A DNA stretch of 64,000 nucleotides from Candidatus Thiosymbion ectosymbiont of Catanema sp. Cochon2018 (GTDB taxonomy: Bacteria > Pseudomonadota > Gammaproteobacteria > Chromatiales > Chromatiaceae), in NCBI GenBank assembly GCA_011392765.1, contig WYCW01000001.1:738888-802887 (forward strand), in the 5' to 3' direction. Under the pieces are notes generated by a model. The model worked only from the letters and a program-made list of their open reading frames with translations. It made no database searches and had not been told where the DNA came from. Within the stretch, counting starts at the first letter, position 1; each line of letters opens with the position of its first letter. The position numbers were made by a program, and so were the translations under genes. This document shows positions 1 to 8,889 of the stretch, piece by piece.

Positions 1-40
1 TATCGACAAGGCCCTCGCCTTTATTCGGGATGGTTTGTAA
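1..40 (+). CDS. C-terminal end of an upstream protein, probably RibF (partial)
   Basis: An open frame enters from the left edge (frame starting at base 2) and encodes IDKALAFIRDGL before a TAA at 38-40. The alternating hydrophobic and charged helix fits the last helix of the bifunctional riboflavin kinase/FAD synthetase RibF, which directly precedes ileS in many gammaproteobacteria. Only 12 residues are visible, so the assignment rests mainly on neighbourhood. Confidence 0.4.
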   Translation, partial: IDKALAFIRDGL

Positions 41-235
41 CGATATCCGCGTATCCGCAGATTACGCAGATTCTTTCGTTATCGAATCCGCTCCCATGAC
101 GGGAAGCCTGGGTGCAGGGGCGAACCGGGACCGGATGCTCTTAAGAAATCTGCGATAACTGGTAGTAACTGGTTAATCGAAAAGAAATTTATACGCGCTC
201 ACCCTGATTTTCTCCCCGAGAACGCATGAAGTTGG

Positions 236-540
236 AGCCTGTCTGGCTTACGCGTTCGTAGCGAGGGATCGAGGGGCGGAGGCAGATTTTTCGCCCGATT
301 GAGGCGAAAGCTTACGAGGCTGTCTAAAAAAAGACCGTAGGCGTAGGCTGGGTTGAGGAACGAAACCCAGCTTTTGCGGTAGCCTGGTTTGCTGGGTCTC
401 GTTCTTCGACCCAGCCTACTGCTTTTAAAATCAGTGTGTTAGTTTTTAGACAGAATCTAAGCCTATTTAACGAAATCGAGCGGGAAATCTGACCAGCCTC
501 CTCGATTCCGCAGTAGAACAGCCGTATGCCAGACAGGCTC
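236..540. mobile_element. 305-bp inverted-repeat element upstream of ileS
   Basis: The ends GAGCCTGTCTGGCTTACG (236-253) and CGTATGCCAGACAGGCTC (523-540) are inverted repeats matching at 17 of 18 positions. Inside lie further palindromes: the pair around 318-338 and 448-460 (AGGCTGTCTAAAAA against TTTTTAGACAG) and the imperfect palindrome around 344-420 (GCTGGGTTGAGGAACG against CGTTCTTCGACCCAGC). No ORF inside looks like a gene. I see no clear target duplication. The right end stops about 20 bases before the ileS start, so the element now forms most of the ileS leader. Confidence 0.6.
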
Positions 541-559
541 TTAATTGGGAAATCAACCC

Positions 560-3400
560 GTGGCCGATTACAAACACACCCTGAATCTCCCTAAGACGGC
601 CTTCCCCATGAAGGCCAATCTCGCCCAGCGCGAGCCTGCTATCCTCAAGCGATGGGAAGAAATGGACCTCTACGGTCGTATCCGCAAGGCCGCGGCGGGC
701 CGGGAACAGTTCATCCTCCACGACGGGCCGCCCTACGCCAACGGGGAGATCCACATCGGCCACGCCGTCAACAAGGTTCTCAAGGACATCATCGTCAAGT
801 CCCGCACCCTGGACGGCCTGGATGCGCCCTATGTCCCCGGCTGGGACTGCCATGGGCTGCCCATCGAGTTGGAGGTAGAGAAAAAAAAGGGCAGACCCGG
901 CGCCAGGCTCAGCCCGGCCGAGTTCCGTCGCGCCTGCCGCGACTACGCACGGCGGCAGTTGGAGAATCAGCGCAAGGATTTCAAACGCCTGGGCGTACTC
1001 GGGGATTGGGAACACCCCTATCTCACCATGGACTTCGGCTGCGAAGCCGACATCATCCGCGCCCTGAGTCGTATCATCGCCAACGGCCACGTCCAGGCGG
1101 GCTACAAGCCGGTGCACTGGTGCACCGACTGCCGCTCCGCCTTGGCGGAGGCCGAGGTCGAATACGCCGCCAAGACTTCCATCGCCGTCGACGTGCGTTT
1201 TCCAGTACCGGACGAGGAATCCGTATTCGCCCGCTGCCACGCCGTACCCACCGGCCATGGGGACGGACCCCTGGCGGTCGTCATCTGGACCACTACCCCC
1301 TGGACTCTGCCCGCCAACCAGGCCGTCGCCTTCAATCCCGAGCTGGAGTACGTGGTGGCGCAGACCGAGGGCGAGCACGGACGCGAGCGCCTGCTCCTGG
1401 CCGAGGGGCTGCTGCGCGAGACCATGGACCGCTGTGGGATCGAGAACTACCGTGTGCTCGGTTATGGTCGCGGCCATGCCTTCGAGGGTATCGCGCTCCG
1501 ACACCCTTTTTATGACCGCGAGGTCCCCATTATCCTGGGCAAACACGTGACCCTGGAGACCGGCACCGGCGCCGTCCACACCGCCCCCGGCCATGGCCTG
1601 GAAGACTATGTGGTCGGACTAAGCTACGGCCTGGCCGTGGACAATCCGGTGGGTGGCGACGGCCGTTTTTTACCGGATACGCCCCGCTTCGCCGGCGCGC
1701 ACGTTTTTAACGCCGACGCCCAGGTCGTCGAAGTCCTCAAGACCACGGGGTCACTGCTGCGGGAAGCCCGCTTGAGCCACAGCTATCCCCACTGCTGGCG
1801 CCACAAATCCCCCGTCATTTTTCGGGCCACGCCCCAATGGTTCATCGCCATGGACCGGCAGGGATTGCGCGCCGGCGCCTTACGCGAAATCGCCAAGGTG
1901 CGTTGGACGCCGGATTGGGGAGAGTCCCGCATCGACGGCATGGTACGCAACCGACCCGACTGGTGCATCTCCCGCCAGCGGACCTGGGGCGTGCCCATCC
2001 CTTTATTTATCCACAAGGAGAGCGGCGAGCCGCACCCGGACACCCCGGCCCTCATCGAGCAGATAGCACAGCGGGTGGAGCAGAAAGGGATCGACGCCTG
2101 GTTCGAGCTGCGACCTCAAGACCTGCTCGGCGACGAGGAAGGCGAGCACTACGAAAAAGTCCGGGACACCCTGGACGTCTGGTTCGACTCCGGCGTAACC
2201 CACGCCTGCGTGCTGGAACGCCGGGCGGGACTCCGCTCACCGGCGGACCTCTATCTGGAGGGCTCCGACCAGCACCGCGGCTGGTTCCAGTCCTCCCTCC
2301 TCACCGGCGTGGCCGTAAATAACCGGGCACCCTATGCCCAAGTGCTGACCCACGGCTTCACGGTCGATGCCAAGGGCGAAAAAATGTCCAAATCCAAGGG
2401 CAACGTAGTACGGCCCCAGGACGTCATGAAAACCCTCGGGGCCGACATCATCCGCCTCTGGGTAGCCGCGACCGACTACCGCGGTGAAATAAGCGTCTCG
2501 GACGAGATCCTCAAGCGGACCGCCGATGCCTACCGCCGCATCCGCAACACCGCCCGCTTCCTCCTGGCCAACCTCGACGGCTTCGACCCCGTTTCTCACC
2601 CTTCTCACCTGGTCGCTCCCGCCGACATGATCGCACTCGACCGCTGGGCGGTGGACCGGGCGCATCGGCTCCAGGAAGAGATTATCCGGGCCTATGGGGA
2701 CTACCAGTTCCACCTCATCTACCAGAAAATCCACAACTTCTGTGTCGTCGACATGGGCGGTTTTTATCTGGACGTCATCAAGGATCGCCAATACACCACC
2801 CAGGCGGACGGGTTGCCCCGACGCTCCTGCCGGACCGCCATGTATCACATCGGCGAGGCCATGAGCCGCTGGCTGGCACCCATCCTCAGCTTCACCGCCG
2901 AAGAAATCTGGCAACACCTCCCCGGCGCACGCTCGGACAGCATATTCCTCGAGACCTGGTATCGAGGACTCTTTAATCTGGACCCTGATGCCTCCTTCGA
3001 CCGGGACCTGTGGGACCGGATCCTGGCGGTACGAGTCAGTGTCTCCAAACACCTGGAAGAAGCCCGCAAGAGCGGGGCCATCGGCTCCTCCCTGGACGCG
3101 GAGCTGGACCTCTACTGCGGACCCGATCTGGTTGCAACCCTAGCCAAGCTGGAAGACGAACTGAGGTTCGTCCTCATCACCTCCTACGCCCGAATCCACC
3201 CGCTGCAAGACCGACCCGAGAGCGCCCACGACACCGACCTATCGGACCTGGCAGTGGAAGTCACGTCCTCCGCCCGCGCCAAGTGCGTGCGCTGCTGGCA
3301 CCATCGAGAAGACGTAGGGGCCGATCCGGACCACCCGGAGCTGTGCGGACGCTGTGTGACCAATGTTGGGGGGGAGGGGGAAATACGGCGGTTTGCGTAA
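560..3400 (+). CDS. ileS: isoleucyl-tRNA synthetase
   Basis: Charges tRNA-Ile with isoleucine in the cytoplasm; class I aminoacyl-tRNA synthetase with an editing domain. The frame gives 946 residues from a GTG at 560, close to the E. coli length of 938. Visible motifs are the HIGH signature ([11 protein letters not shown], near residue 65), the tryptophan-rich editing region ([15 protein letters not shown]), the KMSKS loop ([10 protein letters not shown]) and a C-terminal zinc-binding segment with paired cysteines (CVRCW ... CGRC). I prefer the GTG at 560 because [17 protein letters not shown] aligns with the usual MSDYK start; a TTG at 545 would add five residues. GGGA at 547-550 is a weak ribosome site. 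The usual downstream partner lspA is absent. Confidence 0.97.
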   Translation: MADYKHTLNLPKTAFPMKANLAQREPAILKRWEEMDLYGRIRKAAAGREQFILHDGPPYANGEIHIGHAVNKVLKDIIVKSRTLDGLDAPYVPGWDCHGLPIELEVEKKKGRPGARLSPAEFRRACRDYARRQLENQRKDFKRLGVLGDWEHPYLTMDFGCEADIIRALSRIIANGHVQAGYKPVHWCTDCRSALAEAEVEYAAKTSIAVDVRFPVPDEESVFARCHAVPTGHGDGPLAVVIWTTTPWTLPANQAVAFNPELEYVVAQTEGEHGRERLLLAEGLLRETMDRCGIENYRVLGYGRGHAFEGIALRHPFYDREVPIILGKHVTLETGTGAVHTAPGHGLEDYVVGLSYGLAVDNPVGGDGRFLPDTPRFAGAHVFNADAQVVEVLKTTGSLLREARLSHSYPHCWRHKSPVIFRATPQWFIAMDRQGLRAGALREIAKVRWTPDWGESRIDGMVRNRPDWCISRQRTWGVPIPLFIHKESGEPHPDTPALIEQIAQRVEQKGIDAWFELRPQDLLGDEEGEHYEKVRDTLDVWFDSGVTHACVLERRAGLRSPADLYLEGSDQHRGWFQSSLLTGVAVNNRAPYAQVLTHGFTVDAKGEKMSKSKGNVVRPQDVMKTLGADIIRLWVAATDYRGEISVSDEILKRTADAYRRIRNTARFLLANLDGFDPVSHPSHLVAPADMIALDRWAVDRAHRLQEEIIRAYGDYQFHLIYQKIHNFCVVDMGGFYLDVIKDRQYTTQADGLPRRSCRTAMYHIGEAMSRWLAPILSFTAEEIWQHLPGARSDSIFLETWYRGLFNLDPDASFDRDLWDRILAVRVSVSKHLEEARKSGAIGSSLDAELDLYCGPDLVATLAKLEDELRFVLITSYARIHPLQDRPESAHDTDLSDLAVEVTSSARAKCVRCWHHREDVGADPDHPELCGRCVTNVGGEGEIRRFA

Positions 3401-3405
3401 TCCTG

Positions 3406-3514
3406 TTTCTACTTTGTCACATTTCAGGTTGACCAATTAATTTTATTGGATTTCGCTGTTTTCGCGGATTCCATGTAAATCAGTGGGTTGGCGGGTAATG
3501 TGACAAAGTAGAAA
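3406..3514. repeat. 18-bp inverted repeat flanking a 73-bp spacer
   Basis: TTTCTACTTTGTCACATT at 3406-3423 is repeated in reverse complement at 3497-3514 (AATGTGACAAAGTAGAAA), a perfect 18-bp match. The pair sits just after ileS. No gene is seen in the spacer. It could be the ends of a tiny non-autonomous element or a large hairpin; a simple terminator is unlikely given the long loop. Confidence 0.5.
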
Positions 3515-3597
3515 TTAGGAAGTCAGCACATTAGATTCCGTGCATTCTAACGTATTGGTATCTACGTGGAGTCTGGGAAGCTGTTGGGGTATGAGAA

Positions 3598-3795
3598 ATG
3601 ATGAAACAACTCGACGCATCATGGGCGGTTCAGTCGACGATATCCGCCCTAGCCGGTATTGCAATCCTGATCGGATGGTTGGTCGCCGACGGGGATTGGA
3701 CTTGGGTCGACTATGTGGTGCTTGGCTTCGCTGTATGGATAGGGGTTGGCGCGGTGTGGACGCTCTTCATGAGAGTCCGACAAAAGAGGTGGTGA
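3598..3795 (+). CDS. small membrane protein of unknown function
   Basis: Encodes 65 residues with two hydrophobic stretches (AGIAILIGWLVA and VVLGFAVWIGVGAVWTLFM) and a basic tail RVRQKRW, so a two-span inner-membrane protein with a cytoplasmic C-terminus is likely. I do not recognise the family. Its TGA at 3793-3795 is followed after two bases by the ATG of the next small membrane gene, so the two are probably translated as a pair and may interact. Confidence 0.6.
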   Translation: MMKQLDASWAVQSTISALAGIAILIGWLVADGDWTWVDYVVLGFAVWIGVGAVWTLFMRVRQKRW

Positions 3796-3797
3796 CG

Positions 3798-4124
3798 ATG
3801 GATCACTATCTTGTCGGAAGCATTGCTTTCGGAGTTGCCGGCATTGCGGCGTTGGTTTGGATTTCCCTGTACCACGCCCGGGTAAAGCCCTGCTTAACCG
3901 ATGCCGTTGTAGTGTTTCTGACCTCCGCCGGACTTGTGGCAGGAATCAAAGTTTGTGTCCTGGCATTGAATCCCGCGGTCCTGACCGGAGTAGAGAACGA
4001 GCGTGTGTACGTCTTTCTTGGTGGCCTCTCGGTCATTTGGGTATCCGTCGACAGTGTGTGGACGACTCTATCGTCCGTGTATCGTAAAGGGAACCCTGAC
4101 AAACAAGAGCCTCCGGCACCTTGA
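3798..4124 (+). CDS. small membrane protein, partner of the preceding gene
   Basis: Encodes 108 residues starting MDHYLVGSIAFGVAG, with about three hydrophobic segments (residues ~4-22, 34-55, 70-90). I chose the ATG at 3798 because AGAGGTGG lies 6-12 bases upstream; a GTG at 3792 overlapping the previous stop is an alternative. The family is unknown to me. It is tightly coupled to the 65-residue gene before it. Confidence 0.6.
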   Translation: MDHYLVGSIAFGVAGIAALVWISLYHARVKPCLTDAVVVFLTSAGLVAGIKVCVLALNPAVLTGVENERVYVFLGGLSVIWVSVDSVWTTLSSVYRKGNPDKQEPPAP

Positions 4125-4139
4125 AAAATTCAAGCCCGT

Positions 4140-4227
4140 GTAGGTTGAGGTGAGGAACGAACCCCAACGGCTTTGGCTCGACAGAGCAAACAGAGCGATT
4201 CGTGGAATTCACAGGCCCACCTCAGCC
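4140..4227. repeat. family F intergenic repeat unit
   Basis: Begins GTAGGTTGAGGTGAGGAACG, continues through AACCCCAACGGCTTTGGCT and ends in a degenerate CCCACCTCAGCC. Each half of the unit is a short palindrome (GTTGGGGT against AACCCCAAC), and the outer ends are inverted repeats. Related units or halves occur at 4989, 5807/6511, 7909/8092, 8810 and 46036. Confidence 0.6.
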
Positions 4228-4458
4228 GGCCTTTCCGCGAGATCAATGCTGCGGGCGATGGGGAAATTAGGCAGTTTGCGTAATCGCAATCATTCAGACC
4301 TTGCCTTATCATTTCGGCAGGGATTATCGGAATCCAGACGCTAGGGACAGCAAAAACAGTGGGAGTCTGAACGATTATCGGGTTGCTGGGGTGACTCATC
4401 ACCACTTTCCGATGTCAGTGCATAATACTTTATACCTGAATAGTTACGATCAATCATT

Positions 4459-4964
4459 ATGATTGAGAAAATATCCCGCAAAGATGGTTCAGATAGGGAG
4501 ATAAGACAAAAGGGGTTGGATGCTGAATATGCATCAACTCCATTTTATAGGGTTGCCATGGTAATAGTTGTGCTCATTGCATTCATCTCCATACTTATAT
4601 TATTAGAGATTGAACAATGGGATAGCATTACTCACTTCTTCATTTACTTCTTTTTTGCATTCTTTGTAGGGAGCGGTATTTTCTTTCTTTCTCATTTTTT
4701 GTCAAGAAATTATTTATATACATTGTTGAATTATTCGGGGTGCTGTTGCTTCTATTTGACTCTCTTGCAGTGGTTGCATGCTGGAAGCTCTCTCCATTTC
4801 TCGCGGAGATCTTGTACAAAGCCAAGCCGGGTCTTTTTAACGATGGATTACCCTTCGGAATATTTATCATTGGTACTGTTGGTGTATTACTTCTGAATAT
4901 TCTTTCGTTCATAATATTGTACCCGTTATCCAGAATAGCGGGTACTGATTTGGGAGATTCCTGA
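4459..4964 (+). pseudogene. frameshifted polytopic membrane protein
   Basis: The ATG at 4459 opens a hydrophobic protein with segments near residues 32-50 and 55-78. After NYSG (around 4738) the frame degenerates into non-membrane sequence ending near 4896. A minus-one shift at the GGGG run (4737-4740) restores a hydrophobic reading (VLLLLFDSLAVVACWKL, then GIFIIGTVGVLLLNILSFI) ending at 4964. Joined, this is one membrane protein of about 168 residues. It may be a true pseudogene, a homopolymer sequencing error, or programmed frameshifting. Family unknown. Confidence 0.5.
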
Positions 4965-4988
4965 CACAGTTGATCTCGTGTAGCTCGT

Positions 4989-5071
4989 GTAGGTTGGGGT
5001 GAGGAACGAACCCCAACGACCTTGGCTTGACATCGTGATTCGTTGAGGTTTGCAAGCTCACCCCAACCTGC
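4989..5071. repeat. family F repeat unit, complete copy
   Basis: The outer ends are GTAGGTTGGGGTGAG at 4989 and CTCACCCCAACCTGC ending at 5071, an inverted repeat. The middle reads CTTGGCTTGACATCG and two inner palindromes flank it. This is the clearest complete unit of the family. Confidence 0.65.
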
Positions 5072-5097
5072 CTTGCTTCGAAGAGAGATAACATCAT

Positions 5098-5766
5098 ATG
5101 GCGATTTGGTATCATTTCTTTTGTGATGAATCCGGCATTCATAATCGCCCTGACTACTGGATTGGAGGTATTAAATTAACACCGAATAGAGAAAGAAGGT
5201 TGCGAAGTGAGATAACAGAATTTCTTAGCAATAGAGGCATTGCTCATGAACTGAAGTGGAACAAAGTCAATCGTACATACTTATCGGCATATAAAGAGCT
5301 TACCTCAATATTTATGGATAGCGATTCTGCTCAATATAAAGCCCTTCATGTAATAAAAGGAAAGTATTGGAATTCTTTTGGGTCTAATGAAGAAGAGCGA
5401 TTTTTCAAATCATATTATGTATATTTTAGAAAATATGCATCTCATAATCACCGACATAATTTAATTTTGGATTATAAAACAAGCAAATGGTATCGCTGGA
5501 ACCAATTGTCATATGCATTGAATGGCAAGGCTACTCAAAATCTACAATCGGGAAGGCATATAAGCACCGTTACCCCAAAAGACTCAAAAAGCGATATTCT
5601 TCTACAACTAGCAGATGTATTGCTGGGAACCATAGCATATTCAGGTGATGGAAATTCAGCAAAAGGTGAGTTATCAGATTACGTTCGTACTTATTTATTC
5701 CATAAAACAAAATATGGTAGCCAGTTATTTACAATCCATGAGTTTACGCCAACAAAAAGAGGATAA
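5098..5766 (+). CDS. DUF3800 domain protein
   Basis: Encodes 222 residues. The N-terminus YHFFCDESG and the C-terminal DILLQLADVLLGTIAY are the two acidic motifs typical of DUF3800, a family thought to have an RNase H-like fold and often found in mobile or defence regions. No membrane segment or signal peptide is visible. It is AT-rich compared with the housekeeping genes of this window, which suggests acquisition. It is flanked on the left by a complete family F repeat. Biochemical activity is not established, so no function is assigned. Confidence 0.8.
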   Translation: MAIWYHFFCDESGIHNRPDYWIGGIKLTPNRERRLRSEITEFLSNRGIAHELKWNKVNRTYLSAYKELTSIFMDSDSAQYKALHVIKGKYWNSFGSNEEERFFKSYYVYFRKYASHNHRHNLILDYKTSKWYRWNQLSYALNGKATQNLQSGRHISTVTPKDSKSDILLQLADVLLGTIAYSGDGNSAKGELSDYVRTYLFHKTKYGSQLFTIHEFTPTKRG

Positions 5767-5806
5767 CAGAGGTCTGATATCTAATTAACCCTTTTTTATA
5801 GCCCAT

Positions 5807-6542
5807 GTAGCTTTGGCTTGATAGAGCGATCCGTAATGACACTTAAGAGGTTTTATGCCATGCCATACAAAGCGATTAGAAGGGATCTGACAGAAATCAC
5901 AAAAAAATGTTATTTTTGTCCAAAGCATTTAACTTCTTTAAAAGCTTACATCCTTGAAAATGTAGATACTGGAGAAGTCGTATTTGCCGGACCAACTTGT
6001 GCAAAAAACAATGTACAAGACCCAGGCCTATTTTCTAATGTGCCTGACCTGACAAAATTTACGGAAGCTACTCAAAATCGAGAAAATGGACAATCAGAAG
6101 GCACAAATCATACTGGAAGGAACATAATTGATGATCCTGAGCGAAAGGCGAAAGAATATCTGTTATTAAGAGAATACAAATTAGCAGAAGAATTGAACTG
6201 TTCTTATGAGGTATTGAGAAATTATTATGACAAATCCAAAATCGAAGAATTGAGCGAAGATGATATAAAACATATTAACAACATTGAAGCAAAAGCACCA
6301 AAGGAGCTAAAACTTTCCAATCTTCAAAAGGTATATAATTATCTGTTTTGGATTGATGTTGCTGTAAATAAATTGCCTGGTGATAAACTCGATTTCCTAA
6401 AGGGTGTAAGGAGCCAGTTGATGAAAAATAAGAAAATCTCTGAAAAACAGAAAATTGGAGTAAATGAATGGCTCAAACGTATTGATGGCGTTCCGCAAAT
6501 AAAATAATTTTTCGTTGGGGTTCGTAAACTTACCTCAACCTA
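5807..6542. mobile_element. zinc-ribbon gene bracketed by the two halves of a family F repeat
   Basis: The left bracket is 5807-5830 (GTAGCTTTGGCTTGATAGAG), matching the centre-left of a family F unit but with a deletion. The right bracket is 6511-6542 (TTCGTTGGGGTTCGTAAACT and on to CCTCAACCTAT), matching the right half. In the complete unit at 4989-5071 these halves are contiguous. The 5860-6507 gene therefore sits where the centre of a repeat should be. The left half with the start of the same gene recurs at 8810-8950. Confidence 0.45.
5860..6507 (+). CDS. zinc-ribbon protein of unknown function, carried inside a repeat
   Basis: Encodes 215 residues from the ATG at 5860, chosen because AAGAGG at 5845-5850 lies 9 bases upstream; an ATG at 5836 would add eight residues. 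The N-terminus has a four-cysteine zinc-ribbon pattern (KCYFCPKH near residue 17 and GPTCAKN about 30 residues later), followed by a charged, largely helical region. The family is not recognised. The first ~30 codons are duplicated at 8890-8950, where they are fused to a different gene. Confidence 0.6.
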   Translation: MPYKAIRRDLTEITKKCYFCPKHLTSLKAYILENVDTGEVVFAGPTCAKNNVQDPGLFSNVPDLTKFTEATQNRENGQSEGTNHTGRNIIDDPERKAKEYLLLREYKLAEELNCSYEVLRNYYDKSKIEELSEDDIKHINNIEAKAPKELKLSNLQKVYNYLFWIDVAVNKLPGDKLDFLKGVRSQLMKNKKISEKQKIGVNEWLKRIDGVPQIK

Positions 6543-6578
6543 TCTTTCTGCCAACCTTCTAAAGAACAACGAGCACTC

Positions 6579-7415
6579 ATGTCATTTCCACCTGAAGTAG
6601 CCGACATGGCCCTTTTCTTAAGTGGTAGATGCTGCTCTATTTGTCACAAATTCTGTGGAAACAAAATGGAGTTGCACCATATCTCTCAACGATCAAAGGG
6701 TGGAAAAGATGCATTGGAAAATTGCATTCCGCTTTGTCTCGATTGTCATACAGAAGTAGGCAGTTACAATGCGGAGCATCCAAAAGGTAGAAAGTTCTCG
6801 CCCGCCGAGCTTAGGAAGCATAGAGATGCTTGGTTTGCACAAGTAAAATCATTAAATGAGGAAACAGAAAATTCAAAAGGGAGCATTGTTCAGACAGTGA
6901 GCGGAAAAGGCAACATGGTTGCTGGTCGTGATCTGAATGTTGCCCGGAAAATAACAAGAAGGAATGAGGTAATTCCGGATGCTGGGGGGCGTCATATCAC
7001 AGGCCAGGAGGCATTCAAAATAAAAGCCGAAATAAGGAAATATACGGATTTAATGAAGGAGGCCGGCTTGGATCCAAATCCTTCGGGAGTATGGAATAGG
7101 TTATATAAACACTTTCAAATCGCCAGCTACCGAGAAGTTCCTGCCGGATGCGTTGAAGAGGCAATTAAAATAATCCAAGTCGAAATAGCCAAGTCCCGGC
7201 CTAAAGTGAGAAAACGAAACCCCGATGCGTGGCGGAAGCAATTTTATACGGCAATATGGGCGGCATCGAAGCAACTCGGAATGGGAAAAGAAGATGTATA
7301 CAGATTCGCAAATGAGCAGCTAGGGCCGAGAAAACCTATTAACTCATTGAAAGACCTCACGCAGAAACAGTTGCAGGGTTTAGATAGAAAATTAAAGGCA
7401 AAACTGAAAGACTAG
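6579..7415 (+). CDS. HNH endonuclease fused to an ORF6C-like C-terminal domain
   Basis: Encodes 278 residues. The N-terminal ~75 residues are an HNH nuclease module with zinc cysteine pairs (CSIC, CLDC) around KMELHHISQRSKGG. A linker follows with the glycine/asparagine tag VSGKGNMVAGRDLNV (near residue 110). The C-terminal half (WNRLYKHFQIASYREVP, then a long helical region) resembles the ORF6C-type domain of phage antirepressor-like proteins. The family relations are from memory of motifs. A DNA-cleaving role is likely from the HNH residues; the target is unknown. The tag resembles those in the cassette genes at 49.6-50.2 kb. Confidence 0.7.
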   Translation: MSFPPEVADMALFLSGRCCSICHKFCGNKMELHHISQRSKGGKDALENCIPLCLDCHTEVGSYNAEHPKGRKFSPAELRKHRDAWFAQVKSLNEETENSKGSIVQTVSGKGNMVAGRDLNVARKITRRNEVIPDAGGRHITGQEAFKIKAEIRKYTDLMKEAGLDPNPSGVWNRLYKHFQIASYREVPAGCVEEAIKIIQVEIAKSRPKVRKRNPDAWRKQFYTAIWAASKQLGMGKEDVYRFANEQLGPRKPINSLKDLTQKQLQGLDRKLKAKLKD

Positions 7416-7521
7416 GGGAACAAAAGGACACCCACTTTCCTAGCCAACGTTCGAGTCCGTAGCATTCTGCACCGGTTTCGAGCAACCAGAGTAATTAATG
7501 GCAACAAAAGGATAAAAATCG

Positions 7522-7749
7522 TTGTCTAAAACAGATAAATTGAAAGAAGAAATCGGATGGCTCAAAGTAATTTTTGGGATCTTTGTGGCTACTGACATTT
7601 CTCTTATAGCCTGGTCAGCACAAAGCCATGCTAAAGCAGACGTACTGCTTTTGATCTCATGCAGTTTTGCGATTGTAATAATCACTGTAATTGTGATTTA
7701 GGTTAATCATACAGCCTATCGAAAGATAGACGAACTGGGGGACTTGTGA
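7522..7749 (+). pseudogene. small membrane protein interrupted by an in-frame TAG
   Basis: From a TTG at 7522, with AAAGGA 9 bases upstream, the frame reads SKTDKLKEEIGWLKVIFGIF and continues through two hydrophobic stretches to TAG at 7699. Beyond the TAG the same frame continues VNHTAYRKIDELGDL to a TGA at 7747 that overlaps the next ATG. The SKTDKLKEEIGWLK start and the AYRKIDEL end look like one conserved ~75-residue family, so the TAG is probably a point mutation. Readthrough is the alternative. Confidence 0.5.
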
Positions 7750-7889
7750 TGGAATGGCTCGTAGTTGTTGTATTTGCCATATTTATCGGCGGACTTATTT
7801 GGGTCTCAGTTGAAGCTATAAGGCATGCAGATAAACGCCAACCACCTGACAAGGCAAATTCATCCGACGCCCGTATCTCGCGCGGCTGA
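7749..7889 (+). CDS. short single-span membrane protein
   Basis: Encodes 46 residues starting MEWLVVVVFAIFIGGLIWVS with one membrane span and a polar basic tail. Its ATG overlaps the final TGA of the preceding interrupted frame (TGATG), the arrangement of a translationally coupled pair. A similar tiny ORF (MEWFVIVALAALVTAM) occurs on the minus strand at 57254-57343. Function unknown. Confidence 0.5.
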   Translation: MEWLVVVVFAIFIGGLIWVSVEAIRHADKRQPPDKANSSDARISRG

Positions 7890-7920
7890 TCTGCAACGTC
7901 AGCCCATGTAGGTTGGGGTG

Positions 7921-8091
7921 CAATGCCATTAAGTTAAGCGTCACCGGTCGGCAAAGTTAAGAGAAGAAACTACGAGTCACGCGAATCCTCGCGAACTTGT
8001 CATCCCGAACCGAAGGGAGGGATCTTATTCGCGGAAATTCGCGTGATTCGTAGTTTTTTCTAAGTGGCTAACAGCTAACTTAATGGCATTG
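7921..8091. mobile_element. family A non-autonomous element (171 bp)
   Basis: The ends are CAATGCCATTAAGTTA and TAACTTAATGGCATTG. It is flanked by GGTTGGGGTG (7911-7920) and GGCTGGGGTG (8092-8101), a 10-bp target duplication with one mismatch, and it has inserted into a family F repeat. The interior holds the ACTACGAGTCACGCGAAT palindrome. No coding sequence. Confidence 0.75.
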
Positions 8092-8209
8092 GGCTGGGGT
8101 GAGGAACGAACCCCAACGACTTTGGCTGGAATCCACCAGTGCCAGGGACAGCAAAAACAGTGGGAATCCGAACGATTCCGAATAACATCGAGTCCATGAG
8201 GATTGAAGA

Positions 8210-8458
8210 ATGAATACAAATCCAACGAGTTACATACATGGTAGAATCACTATCGATCCGGATATATGTAATGGAAAACCTACCATCCGGAGAAAAAGGA
8301 TAACGGTAAAAACCATTCTTGAGTTTTTGAGTTCAGGGGAAACTCGAGAGGAAATATTGAGGCAATATCCTTCATTGGAGGAAGAAGATATTGTTGCTTG
8401 TCTGGTATTTGCCAGCCAGCTCATGGATCATGAATATGTACTTAAAGAAATAGCATAG
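8210..8458 (+). CDS. DUF433 antitoxin
   Basis: Encodes 82 residues with the DUF433 pattern: ITIDPDICNGKPTIRRKRITV, then TILEFLSSGETREEILRQYP and an LxxxDIxAxLxFA-like end. In known pairs DUF433 proteins are winged-helix antitoxins preceding a DUF5615 PIN-like toxin, and that is the next gene. AGGATTGAAG lies just upstream of the ATG. Likely autoregulatory, by analogy. Confidence 0.85.
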   Translation: MNTNPTSYIHGRITIDPDICNGKPTIRRKRITVKTILEFLSSGETREEILRQYPSLEEEDIVACLVFASQLMDHEYVLKEIA

Positions 8459-8800
8459 ATGAAGAAATATCTGATAGATGCGAACCTCCCTCGGCATTTT
8501 TCATTATGGTCCGGCGATGAATACGAGCATGTCGTGGAAATAGATGATGAATTGCAAGATAGTCGAATATGGCTTTATGCAAAAGAGCATGATTTAACCA
8601 TTGTAACCAAGGATGCGGATTTTTCGGAACTTGTACTCCTGAATGATCCACCGCCAAGAGTCATACATATCAGGTTTGGAAATATGAAGATGAGGGAATT
8701 CCATCGAAAGATATCGAATGTCTGGAGTGATGTATGCTCACTGAGCGAGAGTTACAAGCTAGTACGTGTGTATCGAGATAGAATTGAAAATATAGGTTGA
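8459..8800 (+). CDS. DUF5615 PIN-like toxin
   Basis: Encodes 113 residues. The PIN-like acidic motifs are visible: the N-terminal YLIDANLPRH, a central DSRIWLYAKEHDLTIVTKDADF and the downstream FSELVLL. The ATG directly follows the TAG of the DUF433 gene, so the two form an operon. Predicted to be a ribonuclease toxin of the DUF433/DUF5615 type II pair; the activity is inferred from the family. Confidence 0.85.
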   Translation: MKKYLIDANLPRHFSLWSGDEYEHVVEIDDELQDSRIWLYAKEHDLTIVTKDADFSELVLLNDPPPRVIHIRFGNMKMREFHRKISNVWSDVCSLSESYKLVRVYRDRIENIG

Positions 8801-8809
8801 TCAGCCCGC

Positions 8810-8860
8810 GTAGGTTGGGGTGAGGAACGAACCCCAACAGCTTCGGGTCGATAGAGCGAT
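8810..8860. repeat. left half of a family F repeat
   Basis: GTAGGTTGGGGTGAGGAACG continues into ACCCCAACAGCTTCGGGTCG and ATAGAGCGAT, exactly as before the 5860 gene. The right half is missing; it is replaced by the chimeric ORF that follows. Confidence 0.55.
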
Positions 8861-8889
8861 CTGTAATGACACTTAAGAGATTTTATACC

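Noticed and set aside
467..1594. 375-codon minus-strand ORF, and the 2237-3052 one
   Set aside because: Both lie opposite ileS and are shadows of its GC-rich codons.
8025..8225. Minus-strand 66-codon ORF ending in a family A tail
   Set aside because: It consists of family A and family F repeat sequence; similar ORFs appear in other copies.
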